Part shown: positions 24,001 through 37,254 of the stretch, piece after piece
How positions within the stretch are numbered: the first letter of the stretch is position 1
How the letters are laid out: each line of letters begins with the position of its first letter
Assembly (NCBI GenBank): GCA_023634235.1
Contig: JAMKCF010000006.1
Coordinates: forward strand, 5,673,421 to 5,737,420
Origin: Pisaster brevispinus
Lineage: Eukaryota; Echinodermata; Asteroidea; Forcipulatida; Asteriidae
Length of the DNA: 64,000 nt
Reading direction: 5' to 3'
Translations under genes and position numbers: made by a program
Notes under the pieces: model-generated
Told to the model about the DNA's origin: nothing
What the model saw: only the letters and a program-made list of their open reading frames with translations
Database searches by the model: none

Positions 24001-24085
24001 CTTTAGTTTTACAAGTCATCGCAATTATGAATTCGCCAGCGTTTGCAAATGTACAATATAGGACATGCTAATTTGCATCTACAGA
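21016..24085. other. Non-coding tail of duplication unit, copy 1
   Basis: Contains a small GTGACTTG..CACTGTGGACACAC minisatellite (21,130-21,300), a G run (21,320-21,333, longer than in copy 2) and a direct repeat CAACGAGTG..TTCCCAAATAAAC at 23,173 and 23,367. Open frames here are short and lack splice or start support. The copy 2 equivalent is 47,446-50,490. Confidence 0.7.
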
Positions 24086-26416
24086 AGCCCATTAGTGGCC
24101 ACGTTGCGTTTCTCTTTCACATGGTTGCGGCTGTATTTATTCATCTTACAAAAAATACATTCTGTCAAAGCAAAAATGTATTGCTCAGAATCTCAGCATT
24201 TTCCATTTGATTTCAATAACCCTATAGGCACTTATGAACGTGAACAGAGTCCATGAAAACATGAACAGTTTTCATTGTTGTGACAAAAATGTAGCCACAG
24301 AATTTTATCAAACTTTTACTGGTTGGGTTCGTGCGGTCACCATCTTAGATTATCTAGACTGAGGCTGGGTGAATTGTGTGTAAAAAAAACCCTAAAGGGT
24401 AAACATTAATATATTTTTCTGAAAAACAATGATGTACACATACTTTTCCTTTATGCAATACCTTCTGTGTAACAATCACTCAGCTATGCCCAGACAAGGC
24501 TGTTTGCTAATTCTTTTCTCTCAAACAGTTTGACAAAAATATGAAACAGTTTACTTCTACTTGAAAATCATGTAGTATGAAAACATAAGGAAAGTTGAAA
24601 GATGCAGATATATGACAAGACCAGTTCCAGTGTCTCTTGTGGGTGATTAGGACTGAGTCAAATGGTGCAACCATCTGATGTACTTGTATCAGAGATGATA
24701 AATTTTTAGACTTGTCTACGTCTGCCTGGTAACAAAAAACACTGCACCATTTTCTCCAGATAAATTAAGTCCTGTTCTTTGATCTACTTCTCTAGCATTG
24801 ACGATATTGTTCCCACAAGCTCCTTGAAATATGTAACTCCAGGGGTTACCAAATGGTGGAAATAACATCATTTAAACATACCTCCCAAGATCTGAATCCA
24901 AGTTTTAGACTTTTTTGTCAGCAATGACACGTACCCCTGATGTAAATGCAATAAGGTATTATACACATTTCTTGTGGCTGCCTTGTTTGTTAGGGGCAAA
25001 CCTTGTTCACACGCACACAACATATTTGTTGTATTCAACATAAGTTATAGAACATATAACATTTTTCTTAAGTTTCGTTTTTTAAAAAGTTATTTCTAAT
25101 AAACTACCTTCCTTGAACTCTTATGAAACAAGAAAAAGATTGTTCTTACTGTACAGCAGCACAGCAGTCAGACAAACATATTTCTGCACTGAAGAGAGGA
25201 TCATGTGTCCAGGTATTTTTTTATTGTTAAAATGACATGATTCAGTATCAATGGCAGATTGTTGTCATGATCATAGCAGGCCTGTGGCTGTACACTGGAA
25301 TAATGAACGCCAACCCAGTGACTGCATGCGCACACTTGCCATCAAATCACAAAGGACCCTGTCATTGTTCTATTGTGATGTGACGGCCAGCGTGCACCCA
25401 CGTGTAGGTACTGATTCCATGTACAGCCCTGGGGCCTGCTATGATCGTGACGACAGTCCACCTTTAAACTGAAATGACAACATGGGTTGCAAATTGTGTG
25501 GCTTTGGGAGTCAAGCTACTGTTGTGTCTATGCATAAAAGGGACACAGGTAAGTGGAGATAGGAGCAGGTGCAGGGGGAGACTCATCTTTGTCGACCAGC
25601 TAAAGAAGTATGCATAGCAACTATTAGAAACCGCTGAGTTGAGGACGCTGATGCTGGGCCGGGATGCGTTGAAAGCGACCATTAGAGGCGCCCAAGATGG
25701 CGTAGCCTGAAGACGACCTCTCGCGCTACTACTACTAAATGCATAATTTGTCCATGCTTGTATCTAAACTCCCTTTCATGTGATTCCAAGCGTGCGTTGA
25801 AAGCTTCAAATTTGTTATAAGCAGACACAGGTTACCATGCAGCTAAAACACCATGTAAATGTACATTGTGGCTCATTGGTCCCTCACAAAGTTTGCGCAG
25901 AATTTAAATCTGCTATGTAGTATTTTCCAACTAGCAGCTGTATAAATAGACCATCGCCATGTTGCCACCGTTTTAGTCTTGCTCCCCTTGTGAAATATCA
26001 TTATTTAATACTGATTCCCATTCTGCTGGAAAATACCAGACTATTGTATTGTAAAATGCTTTGATCTTTTATTTCTGATTTATTTGTATATTTGTAGAGC
26101 GCCATGAGCACAGGAGATGTGCGCTACAGACATAAAGTTCATTGTTATTATTTTTCCCTTCCAGCATCGGTTTGGCTTACATTGATTTGAGTGGTAAGAA
26201 AAAACAAGATGGCAGCACTGTGATTAAGGTTTATTTGGACCAAGTTTTGACTTATTGTTATGTAAACTTTGTTGACTTTGGTTGTGCCCTAAGCTATATT
26301 GCTGGAAAATGTCCATTCTTCAACACTGCTTCTGTAGCTAGCTGTTGTAGACACACTTTAATTGTACCCTGAATGACAGGCGCTTGATGATGAAGGGCGC
26401 CCTCTATGCGTGTTTT
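24086..26416. other. Inter-unit segment
   Basis: The only coding signal is the candidate first exon of the HNH-like gene (25,482-25,548). A repeat tail TTGTAGAGCGCCATGAGCAC...TGTGCGCTACAGA lies at 26,093-26,133, of a type common in marine invertebrate genomes. A tiny candidate exon (26,165-26,193) has good splice sites but fits no frame. Confidence 0.6.
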
Positions 26417-29400
26417 GTGGTAGGCTTACATCGAGCACGGTTCGCTCGGCCCCAGCGGCCTATCCAGGACCGCTGGGATGGGCTAATCAGCTTGCACAGA
26501 TTCTTGTTCAGGAAATACGTCATGCGTGCAGTGCTTGCAGTATAACTCATCCTCGTTCCCAGGGGTGATCGATCTCGCCGCGCCATTTTTTCCCAGGATG
26601 CCTTGCTCGATCATAACCCCTGGAATTGGTTCATTAAAATGTGCTAGAATCTAGCACATTTTAATTATGCATGTGATCGATCCACTCCACGCGCCCGCTC
26701 AAGTATAGTAACGCGCAATAGAGGCATCAAGTCAAACAGCAACTGGTCCCCTGTCATTCTTCGGAGAACTTGTATGTCTACTAACTTTATGCAGTTTTAG
26801 GGTAACCGTGTAAAAAAATGATTCATTTGAAATGGAATCGCGTCAAAATACTTGCATTTTCACACGCGCGTCTAAGCGCCATGGTGCGCTCGAAAGTTTT
26901 TTTTACGAGCGTGCACGCAAAGTAGTCACCCTTGGGAGCCAATCAGCGTTGTTTCTCAGTACATCCCTACCAGGGGTTAGTGACGAGAGGTATCGATACG
27001 GCGCGCTGCCCATGGTAGCGAGGCTGAGTATAACTCTATGTTGCAGTGTGAGTGTGATGCATGATGGGACTGAGCATTGACCAATGAGTGTGCTTGATAC
27101 GTTTGCCCATCACAGCGCCTTTGGTTTTAAGGCAAGGCGCTTGGGACGAGCGAACGAGCACGGCCGCTGTGGAGAAGCATCAGGGAGCAGCATGGGATAT
27201 GCGTTACTGCTCAGAGAGATGTAAACATGAATACAGTGTGAGTACCCGAAGCAATTTGAAAGGTTTTCATCGTGAACAAATTGTAATGTGATTTGGGGCA
27301 TTGGATGGTGTTGGTTTTATACTTTGGTGTCCCAGCACACACAAACATGTAAGAGTGTGGTGGACGTGCTATCTCGTGCATTGAAAGCAGGTATAATAGA
27401 GTGTGGTTAAATTCCTGGTCTTGGCACTTACGTTCCCTAGATCAGAATTGCTTTGTCCTTGGTATTTATGCGACATTCATGTGTAGTCAAAGTCCCCTGT
27501 GTTGTGTAAGGTATTTGAACAAAGGCACTTAGCATTAACAGAAGACCAAGGCCTTCCATCCCTTTCAACATGATGTAACTTCTACATATTATACTCTTGT
27601 TGCTTCATTTCATTGAAACACATTCTAGACGTTCCAAAATATCTGGTTCAAGCTATCCCAGTGGTTTCTTTCCTGCCTCTCTGTTAACCCGGTCTGACTC
27701 CCGGGATTGAGCCTTGCATAATCCCCACCTAATGGGACACTTTCTTGACACGATAGACGGCGACCTACTCACTGGTTCTTTTGTTGTTGTTCTCATACTT
27801 CTCATCGCTTAGAAGTATACTTCTCAGCGATGAGAACAACAACAAAAGGACCAGCGAGAGGGATGCCGGCTATCATCTCAAAAGTCTCCTTTTGTGCAGG
27901 TTTTTCCCTGTTAAGGTTTTCCTCCTAAAACAAAATCATTTCTTCAGCATCTTCTCTACACAAGTATCATTAGGCCATGGGTTACAGAGCGAGTTGCTTT
28001 TGAGGATTCCTGACTTCATTTCAAAAAGATGTCCTTAGCTTTGCCTCTGATGATTTGGGGCTTGGAGCATCATTTATGACAAACATGGAACATTCATTAA
28101 AATGCGCACTTCTGACCATTTAAGTCTCGTGCAGATTAAAACATTTCTGGAGGGACCACTTTTGTTCCATTGCTGTAAACGCGTAAAGGAAAAAAAACTC
28201 ACTCTTTATCGGGTTCCCGATGTTCGAATATGCACGAGACTTGCGCAATATGTTATCACCATTATTACCAGAACGTACAGCTCCAATATATAGAATAATA
28301 GTGTAGTTCTGATGCCTCCACATTGGAATGATTTGTTTTGGTTTCAGGCGACCTTCTCCTGAAATTAATTTTCTGTTTCATCAACTCTATGTGAGTTTTC
28401 GGTGACAGCCCAGCCCAAATGTGTGTTGAGTTTGGCTGGGCCATGTTTTTGTTTTTTCCTTTGGCTTTTGATTCATGTTTAACGTGTGCACATTTCAAAT
28501 AAAAGTGAGTTAAAAGCTTTTCCTCCTCTGAAGTTGCTCTTGATCTCAGGTTTCCTTTTTCATGAAAAACGAGTCCCTTCACTGTTTTTAAATTAAATTT
28601 TTTAAAAAGGTTAATCTCTTAGCTTATACTGTTTTATTTCGACCATTTACTTTACCGTACTTATTTAACAATTAACTTTAATCTGTTTTTGTAGTTTGTT
28701 GAATTAATAGTGCCCTTGTTACTTTATCCTTTTATATAACTTCAATATGATATATGTATATTTTGTTTTTAACTTAATAGTGTACATTCTTAGTATTCAG
28801 TTCCTTGTAGTGTTTAAAAAAAAAGATCATATGTGTTTAAACAAATGATTGGGGTACCTAGCATATGTTTATTGTTTTAGTTTTTATGCTGCAGGGCCCA
28901 GATGGAAACCAGTTCAAGCTGATGTGGCTTTACCCTAGGTTAATAAAGAAAATAAATAAATACATTATAAAATAAATAAATAAGTAAACAAAGTTTACCT
29001 TCTCACAATCTGATTCATCCTTTGTATCAACTTTCTATTTTAAAGTGTCGTAGGTCAAGCAGCAAGTATGTCCGTGACCAGTTACTGGAGGCAGATCATG
29101 GAGTGTGCCAGCTGTGTGGACTAAAAGCCCAAGAACTCTGCAACAATATCAAGTCAGTTTCGAATCTACCATCTATTGTGATTGTTATATGCTTTTCAGA
29201 AGAATTTTATATTATTAACTATTTCTTGACTTTTTTTGTACTTTTTTGTTTATATTTGTTTTCATTGCAATGTATTACCAATTGTTATAATTATACTTAA
29301 ATGGTAATTACCTTAATTTTGTCTTAATGGACTTTCTGAGGTGGTACGAGGAGACTTGGGGCCTTTTCCAAACCTATACTTTGGCTCTGACTACGGCTTG

Positions 29401-30440
29401 GGGTCCGTCGACATTTTGAGCAGTATGCATTTTGCAAGGAGCTTCAACATCAAACAGAGCCTAACGCAAGAGCATATATAAGCTGTGGTTTGTAGAAATA
29501 AAACTGAATCGATTCGGCGTTATATAACGTGCACAGCTGAGTCACATGGTTTGATCACCGTGAATTGTAAATTGAAATACTGTTTTTTGAAACTTTTTAA
29601 GTGACCACATAAACATATTTATGACCCTGACAGTATGACACATTTTTGTACCTTGTAAAAAAGGCCTAATACCCAATTTTGTTTGCATTTTCAAGTACAA
29701 CTTAACGGTGGAGCCTTACCAGTCTCCAAGCTTTGGTCAATGGAGAGGAGACTCGTGTTTGGCAAGTAGAAAATGTAACGCGCAGTTACGTAAAAGATGT
29801 GCCACGATTTCAGGGCTACCGTGTATACAAGGCGTCCAACGATATGTTGCGGAGAAAGTGCTGACTGAACTTGGAAACTCCAGAGAAAGCATAATTCACC
29901 TAAATGTGAAATGATAAACCAGTTCTCTTCATCTTATGTCACAAGTTTTTTGATAATTCATTTCACTGTTTCACCTTCTTTCTGTTTGTTTTACTGCGCC
30001 TTGAGCACCCAGCAGGGTGGATATGTGCGCATTACAAGTCCCTTTATTAATATTATTAGGGTTAGGGTTAGGGTTAGGGTTAGGGTTAGGGTTAGTAATG
30101 TAATGTTTGTAGTCTCATTTCAAGGCAGTATTATAGTACAAAACCCCTCGCTGCGGTGTAAAAAAAAATACGCGCGCGGCGCACATGATACAACGAACAA
30201 CCTCCTTTTGACCTCTAGGCGAGGGCGCCCTACTGAAATGACATCATGCGCATAAGGTCTATGCTGATTTCTCACAGGGGCATTCCCCGTTTATATGAAA
30301 TCACTTTTTGGGTTGCGAGGTCTAGACATAAAAAAACTGCGGAGGCGCCAGTGTGCGTGCACGATCAGGTGTGGGAGGCCGGAATCAACCGTTTCGAAGA
30401 GCATAACCTAGAATTCCTCGAAGACGCGAACCCACACTAA
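25482..30440 (+). CDS. FCS zinc-finger / truncated HNH protein, copy 2 (ZRANB3-like), four-exon model
   Basis: Proposed exons are 25482-25548, 27116-27237, 29046-29152 and 30278-30440, giving 152 residues in one frame. The first exon starts at an ATG in good context (acaacATGGG), 12 nt after an in-frame TGA, encodes MGCKLCGFGS and ends at a strong donor (ACAG|GTAAGT). Its CxxC (residues 3 and 6) pairs with YCSERC (residues 54 and 58), as in FCS/MYM-type zinc fingers. Residues after that match the beginning of the ZRANB3 HNH domain (HGVCQLC, AQEL). The HNH metal and catalytic residues further on are missing, so nuclease activity is not expected. The join of the first exon to the second rests only on phase and domain logic. 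The gene could be a remnant of a larger ZRANB3 locus carried in the duplication. Confidence 0.4.
30056..30095 (+). repeat. Interstitial telomere-type array (TTAGGG)n, copy 2
   Basis: Duplicate of the array at 3,638 with the same unit number and the same downstream flank. Confidence 0.9.
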
Positions 30441-33400
30441 ACATCAATAAGGTAAGAAATCTTTCTGCACTGCACGTGTGGTTAAATTTTGTCGTCAGGC
30501 ATGATTGTATATCTGCTTTCCTGACAATGTCTGTAGCCTACCGGTTCACCATTAGGCCTACCATCTTTAAACCATGTAAATTATGTGTAAATGTGGGAAC
30601 CTTTTTACTTTTAATGTTACCGATGTTGTGCATGCATTACGGGAAAGCTCCATTAAAGAATTTCCGAGTTTTGGTCACAAAACTCGGAAACTATTTATCC
30701 TTTTTACCCATTAGGTTTCTTTACGTTAAATTACCTGGGTCACGTGTCACACTTTATGTTGCCATGTATTTTTTTACTGACGCAAAGTGTGGCGCCCCAA
30801 AAGTTATCGTATTAAGAATCCAATATTGTTTAAGAATACAGGACGCCCGGGATGCGATTTCCCCCCCAAACCACACGCTAACTGTGGGTCCATAGTAAAG
30901 CGTTCTGATTGGTCAGTTGTAATCAATTTGAGGCCAATATTTTGAGCTTTAAATAGTTAATTGCCAGTTGACAGTCTGGCGGGTTGCCCGGGGCATGGGG
31001 CATAGTTTGCTTCGTGGTCTGATGTTGGTACAATTTAACTGCCATTGGTCTTTGCCGTGTCAGTTGATTTAAACAATTCGTTCGTTCTTATCTTGAGGCG
31101 ATTGGGTATGAGTGGCATTTTACAAGTTCCTTCATACTCTATTGTAATGTACAGCAAACCCCCGGCGCGCTTGTCTATTATATAATGGTGGTACAGTGAA
31201 CTTATCCCCCCTCCACCTTGCCTTACCTTATTGTTTGTGCAGTTATGTTTACTTTTTTTTCAAGTGAATTTGTTGGTTTTTGCGATTTTCGTTTTTTCCC
31301 TCCAATAATGTTCTCACATGAGTTTGCATTTGCAAATTCAACAGCATTTGAGTACACTTTTACTAATCCTGATCAACATGAAATTGGCCATTTTAAAAAA
31401 TGTATTCCCAGTTGTTGTCTTTATTGTTATTTTGTTGTTGCCGTTTTTTCTTTTCATTTATGTGATCTAATGAGACTATTATTATATTTTGAGCTTTTTG
31501 AAATTAATGGCCGAATAAACAACACTTTTATAAAGTAGGCCCACCTTCACGATGGTAGTAAAGCATGCTAAATCTTTACTGCTAAATCTTTACTGTATTA
31601 TGTGTGGGTAAAAGGTACCTGGAACACGGTAAATTAGACTCTAGTGGTGATTAGTGGAGTTTCTGGAGTGTGTGTAGTGTGCTACTGTTAAATAAACTTG
31701 AATTGTAGAATATGGGCAAGAAACTTGTTGACACGTATAGGGCCTACTTAATTATTGGTGGAAGACTGAGTTCTGATTTGTAAAATTGTCCTTTCAGCAT
31801 GTAGTGTTTTGAGCTAAAAGATTTACCAGAACAGCTCTATGAAATTTGGCCCTGGTCAGATGCACAAACTAGGGATACTCAGGTCTACAGGATAGGTCAG
31901 GTCAGGTCAGGTCAGGTCACATGCAGTCAAACTGTAGATTCTCCGATTTGCATGAATATATTCAGGATAGGTCAGGTCTTAACAGGTCAGGTTAGATGAA
32001 GCATAACTGTGGATGTTCAGATTTGCAGTAATAAGATAGGTCAGGTTAGGTCAGTTCAGGTTAGGTCAAGTTAACAAAGATGCAATACATTACGGGAATT
32101 TTCCATTAAAGAATATCCGAGTTTTGGCCACAAAAACTCGAAACTAATCATCCTTTTCATCCATTAGGTGTTTTTACATAAATAACTTGGGTCATTAAAC
32201 TTAATGAATTAGCAGTTAATCTGAGTGGAGCAGTCAGCAGCCCTTCTGGTTTGTGCATGATTCAATTAAGTCCACCGTTTGGAAAAAGCAGTTACATGGA
32301 AATAACCGGTGTGAGTTGCCAGACGAAAAAGTTGTTATATTTTAGCCTCTTTCTTTAATGGAGCTTTCCCATAATGATTCTATACATGTCAGTTATGATC
32401 ATTTAACATGTCTGAGTGTCGAACTGCTACCATGGATTCACTGAATCCCGCCGTACGATTCCTTTGCACGAAAGAGGCGGAAATAGTGTAATAATAGCGA
32501 AAAAGCTTAGATAAATAATGAACAAAAACTCAATTTAGGCGAACAGCCCTGGTTTCCGCCCACGCATGTTTTTACCAGTATCGGGACAATGGTATTGGGA
32601 CGTTTCTCATTCGGGAATATCCCTGCTGTGTCGCAATACTTATGCAAGTGTATTTTAAAGTTGCAGGGCCCGATTTGTTATTTTCATACGGTTTTCTTAT
32701 ACTGCACTTATGACCTATAGATCCTTGTCATTTGGTTAGGGGAACACGCATCACGTGTGTTACTTTATTTTGACATGTTTTTCCTGTCGCAACGTGCGAC
32801 GCCCCGAAAGTAACACAAACAAAATCATCAAATATTGATAAGTAGTAGAGTACGCCTGGGATAGCCTAGTACACAGCGACGATTCGAAGCGTCGTTTCCA
32901 AAATAATCGTTCCCCGCCCGTTTATACAAACGAGGCAAGGCGTCGTGTCACGGCGAACAAGGTTGGTTTATAAATGGCATGCAATGGTTCGCTTTGTTAT
33001 GAAGGTGTACATTTTACAGAGTGTGGGATGGGCGAGTTCCCTTGTCTGTTTCATGTTTATTGTAAAAAAAATAAAAACTAAACATTCAGTTTTTGTTTAC
33101 TACAAAAACAAGGTGTTCGTGACCGATGTCATCAAATTATGATTTAATGATATTTAACTTTATCAACCCAATTTGTGGTTCAGGAGTAAGGTTTGTTCCA
33201 ATATAAATATTCAACTTCCGGTTTGAACCAAAAATTAGGTCAAATGATGTCACACTGTGTAGCGCTAATAAGTTCTAGGTAAGTCCTTTTGTAATGCCTT
33301 GTAGTTGATAAAAATCCAATGTGTGGTTCAGGAGTTATGATTGTTTCAAGTATTGAATTTGATCGTCCGGTTTAAACCGGAAGTCAAGGTCAAATTTGGT

Positions 33401-34873
33401 CACATTCTGTGTGTCAATTCTTAAGTTGATAGATACTTTGCCAATGATTTAAAGATTGAAAAAAACAAAGTGTGCTTTAGAAGTTATAATTTTTTGAAAC
33501 ATTAATTTTTAACTTCCGGATTGAACCGGAAGTCAGTGTTAAATGAGGTCACACTATGTATCGTTCGTTAAGTTTTAGGAGCTCTTTCTGATAACGTTTA
33601 CTTGATAAAAATACAATGAGTGGTTGAAGAGGTTTTTTTTTTATATTAAATTCATCTTCAGGTTTGAACCGGAAGTCAAGGTCAAATGGCATAACATTTT
33701 TTGTATCGTTTCTTCACTTGTTACTTACCTTCCAAATAATGCATAAATTGTAAAAATCCAAAGTGTGGTTCAGAAGTTATGATTTTTTTAAACATGAAAC
33801 TTCAACTTCCGGTTTGAACCGGAAGATAAGGTCAAACGGGTCACATTTTGTGTAGTGCATGTTTAATTTATCAAGACCGTTCAGACAACGTAAGGATTGT
33901 GGAAATGCAACGTGTGATTAAAGAGATTAGTTGGGTTTGCAATGTACTTGTACATGTACAATGAAATAGCGAGCGAAGCTGCGTGTATTCGCACATGTAG
34001 TACATGTAATGTACATGTCAACTTAAATACACGTGCATTGTACACGTGCGTGGCTGTGTACAGTGTCGGCGTATGCCTGTGTTGGCCTACACTATCGTGC
34101 GTTGTCATACAATGAAAGTCAACAGACACGTGCGCTTTGACGCCCGGTTTTGACCAGATGAAAAGATTAAAATGCTTTAATCTTTGTGCAAATGTTTCGG
34201 CAGGATAACTCATCTATAATCTGATGCAAAATTTATGTTAAAATATTACAAACTATTTGAGATATAAATTTTTGAAATGTTCCACTTCCGGTTTGAACCG
34301 GAAGTCAGGGTCAAATGGGGTAATGTTGTGTGTAGCGTTTGTTGAACTTTAAATATCCAACGTGTGGTTCATGAGTTATGATTTTTTACAATTATTAAAC
34401 TTTGATTTAATGTAATCCAATACCGATGACGTCAACATGACATCATTAGGCCTGTGTCATCTTGATACTGAGGTTCAATTGTCTAATGAGTTTCAACCGC
34501 CATTTCAATTTCAATCTTGAGTTATGCTGTAGAAAACATGACTTTTTGAAGGAACAAAATCGAAGGTAAACTTCGACCTAGGGTAACGACCCGGATGTAA
34601 AGGTCATACGATTTTGGCGTTAACTTTTCAAATGTTGCTCAAGTCTTGGTCTATCAGATGCCAAACTTTGAACATCAAACCTTTAAAATTCACGAAGATA
34701 CAGTAAATAGAAAATGGTAATTTTTCAACTTTGAAAACCTTGTAATTCGACACCCGATGACGTCATCATGTCATAAGGTCTGTGCCGTCCTCACATTAGG
34801 CTTCAGTTGTCTGATGAGTTTCAAGGTTCAATTCAGTTTCAATCTTGAGTTATGCTGTAGAGAAGAGTTCTCC

Positions 34874-34950
34874 GGAAGAAGAAGAAGAAGAAGAAGAAGA
34901 AGAAGAAGAAGAAGAAGAAGAAGAAGAAGAAGAAGAAGAAGAAGAAGAAG
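34874..34950 (+). repeat. (GAA)n microsatellite, copy 2
   Basis: About 26 units, shorter than copy 1, showing slippage after the duplication. Confidence 0.98.
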
Positions 34951-37101
34951 ATGGAGACGAAAAAAAACAAAAAAAAAACAGAACAAAAACAAGAGGTGTT
35001 CGTGCACATGTTGCACGAACACCTAATAATTAAATGTCAACTAAGGTCTGATCAGCGGCTACTCGGGATAGGTCAGGTCAGGTCAGGTCAGGTCAGGTCA
35101 GATCAGATGCAGTATAACTGTCGATACTCTGATTTGCAGTAATACACTCAAGATATGTCAGGTCAGTTCAGTTTAGGTCAGATGCAGTATACTCAGGACA
35201 CTCACGTTCGTATGATAGGTCAAGTCAGGATAGGTCATGTCAGATCAGATCAGATGCTGTGCACAGATCTGTAGTATACTCAGGATAGGTCTGGTTAGGT
35301 GAGCGCTGAACAAATCAGGGGATTTTTCGAACCTCAGCTTAGGCCCCGCTCTGGCTTCGGCTCTGGCTCCGGCTCCGTTTCCGGTCTTCGTTTGATGTTG
35401 AAAACTAAGAGCAATGACTGCTTCAAAGTTGAAGACGGAGCCAAAGCCAGAGCCGGAGCCCAAAGCCGGAGCCCAAAGCCGGTGCCGGTATCCAATCCGA
35501 GGTTTGGGAAAAGGCCCTGAACAGGTCAGATGCGGTACTCGGGTTACTCAGGGACTGCATGATAGGTTTGGTCAGGTCTGCAGCATGAAATACAAGAGAT
35601 TGGGTATCTGTTCTATCTAATAAACATCTGTATCCCTTTGAGACAAATTAGTAAACTTGCCCAGCCCATCCGAGCCAGTTGATGTTGCGCCTGATGGCAA
35701 CTAATACAAGAACTGGCAATGCCAATCAAGACCAGGGTTAAAGTTGTGACTGTTAATACATTGCCAAATAAAGGATGAAACGTTACGCGTGTACCACCAA
35801 TCAAATGACAAAGGATCAATGCGTGAGTTATATAAATATAGCACTGGTTATCAATTTACTTTTGTGCCATGAAGGGACACCACTACAGGGACGATACAGT
35901 CCGGTACTCAATGTAAAATACACATTGAGCACCGGATAAGTTGTATCATTACGTCATCATCGATATTACCTGTCGCGAATCATATTGGTCAGTATAACTT
36001 CCAGGGTTTTAGAACTACTGTGATAGTAATTAGGTGTTCGTGCAATTATGTTTTGTTTTGTTTTGTTTTGTTTTTAGTTATTCGTGCAATACGTGCACGA
36101 ACACCTCTTGTTATAGGTGTTCGGGCTTCAGCCGAACACCTCTTTGTTAGGTGTTCGGCCATCAGCCATTTTGACCTTTAAATCTGGTTGAAACCGGCAA
36201 TAAACCGCACGTGTGTGTTGACCCACTTTGATAACGCACGATATTGTAATAACACGTGCACGCATACAGTGTACTTTGTACGTTACACGTGCATGTACGC
36301 TTATGTACTGCACAGCTACATGTAGGAATGCATTTAGCGCCGCTGTTACGTTGTACATTGCCCACCCAAAGATAATCCATCATATATCTGAAAAAAAAAT
36401 CCATAACTCCTGGACGACACATTGGATTTTAACAATCCATACATCATCTGAATAAACCCTACACAGAGTGTCACCCTGTATGACCTTGACTTTCGTTTAA
36501 TTCAGAATTTAAGTTTAATCTTGCATGTACATTTATGTACTGCACAGCTAAATGTAGGAATGCATTTAGCGTCGCTGTTACATAGTTTATTGCCCACCCA
36601 AAGATAGTCCATCATATATCTGAAAAAAAAATCCATAACTCCTGAACGACACATTTGATTTTAACAATCCATACATCATCTGAATAAACCCTACACGGAG
36701 TGTGACCCTGTTTGACCTAAACTTCCGTTCAATCTGAAATTTAAGTTTAATCTTGAAAACAACTTAACAATAATTGTTACTATTGTTTCCTACTCAATTA
36801 TTTATCCGAATGCCGCCGTGCGGACAGCCTTTCCAGCTATCTGTTGACCTGTTTGTGTTTGTCCTGTTTCCCCCTGCTTTTAAGAGACTCCCACCACTTA
36901 ATAGCTGCATGGTACCCAAAGTACCGTATTTGTATTATTGTGTAAGCAAACTGATTGAGTGGAAATAAACTGAACTGAACTGAACTGAACTACTGAGCCA
37001 CACGTTTAAGTTTTACAATCCTTACATCACTGCAAAAGTATTAAACAATTTCAAAGACGCTACTCTTCCCCTTCCCCTTCCTCTTCCTGTTCCTTTTCTT
37101 T

Positions 37102-37254
37102 CTCCTCCTCCTCTTCCTCCTCCTCCTCCTCCTCCTCCTCCTCCTCCTCCTCCTCCTCCTCCTCCTCCTCCTCCTCCTCCTCCTCCTCCTCCTCCTCCTC
37201 CTCCTCCTCCTCCTCCTCCTCCTCCTCCTCCTCCTCCTCCTCCTCCTCCTCCTT
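37102..37254 (+). repeat. (CTC)n microsatellite, copy 2
   Basis: The same locus as 10,702 but 33 nt (11 units) longer. Confidence 0.98.

Larger units (their letters stand above)
1..24085. repeat. Tandem segmental duplication, copy 1 (left end outside window)
   Basis: Position 1 aligns with 26,417 and the match runs to about 23,965 with offsets of 26,398-26,431, the shifts coming from microsatellite length changes and small indels. Sampled non-coding stretches differ by well under 1%. From about 23,965 to 24,085 the two copies still align but only at a diverged level, then similarity is lost. The unit holds an HNH/FCS zinc-finger gene remnant, a repeat belt, the SNTX/FN3/GTPase gene and a 3' tandem-repeat block. 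The left breakpoint cannot be seen. Confidence 0.97.
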
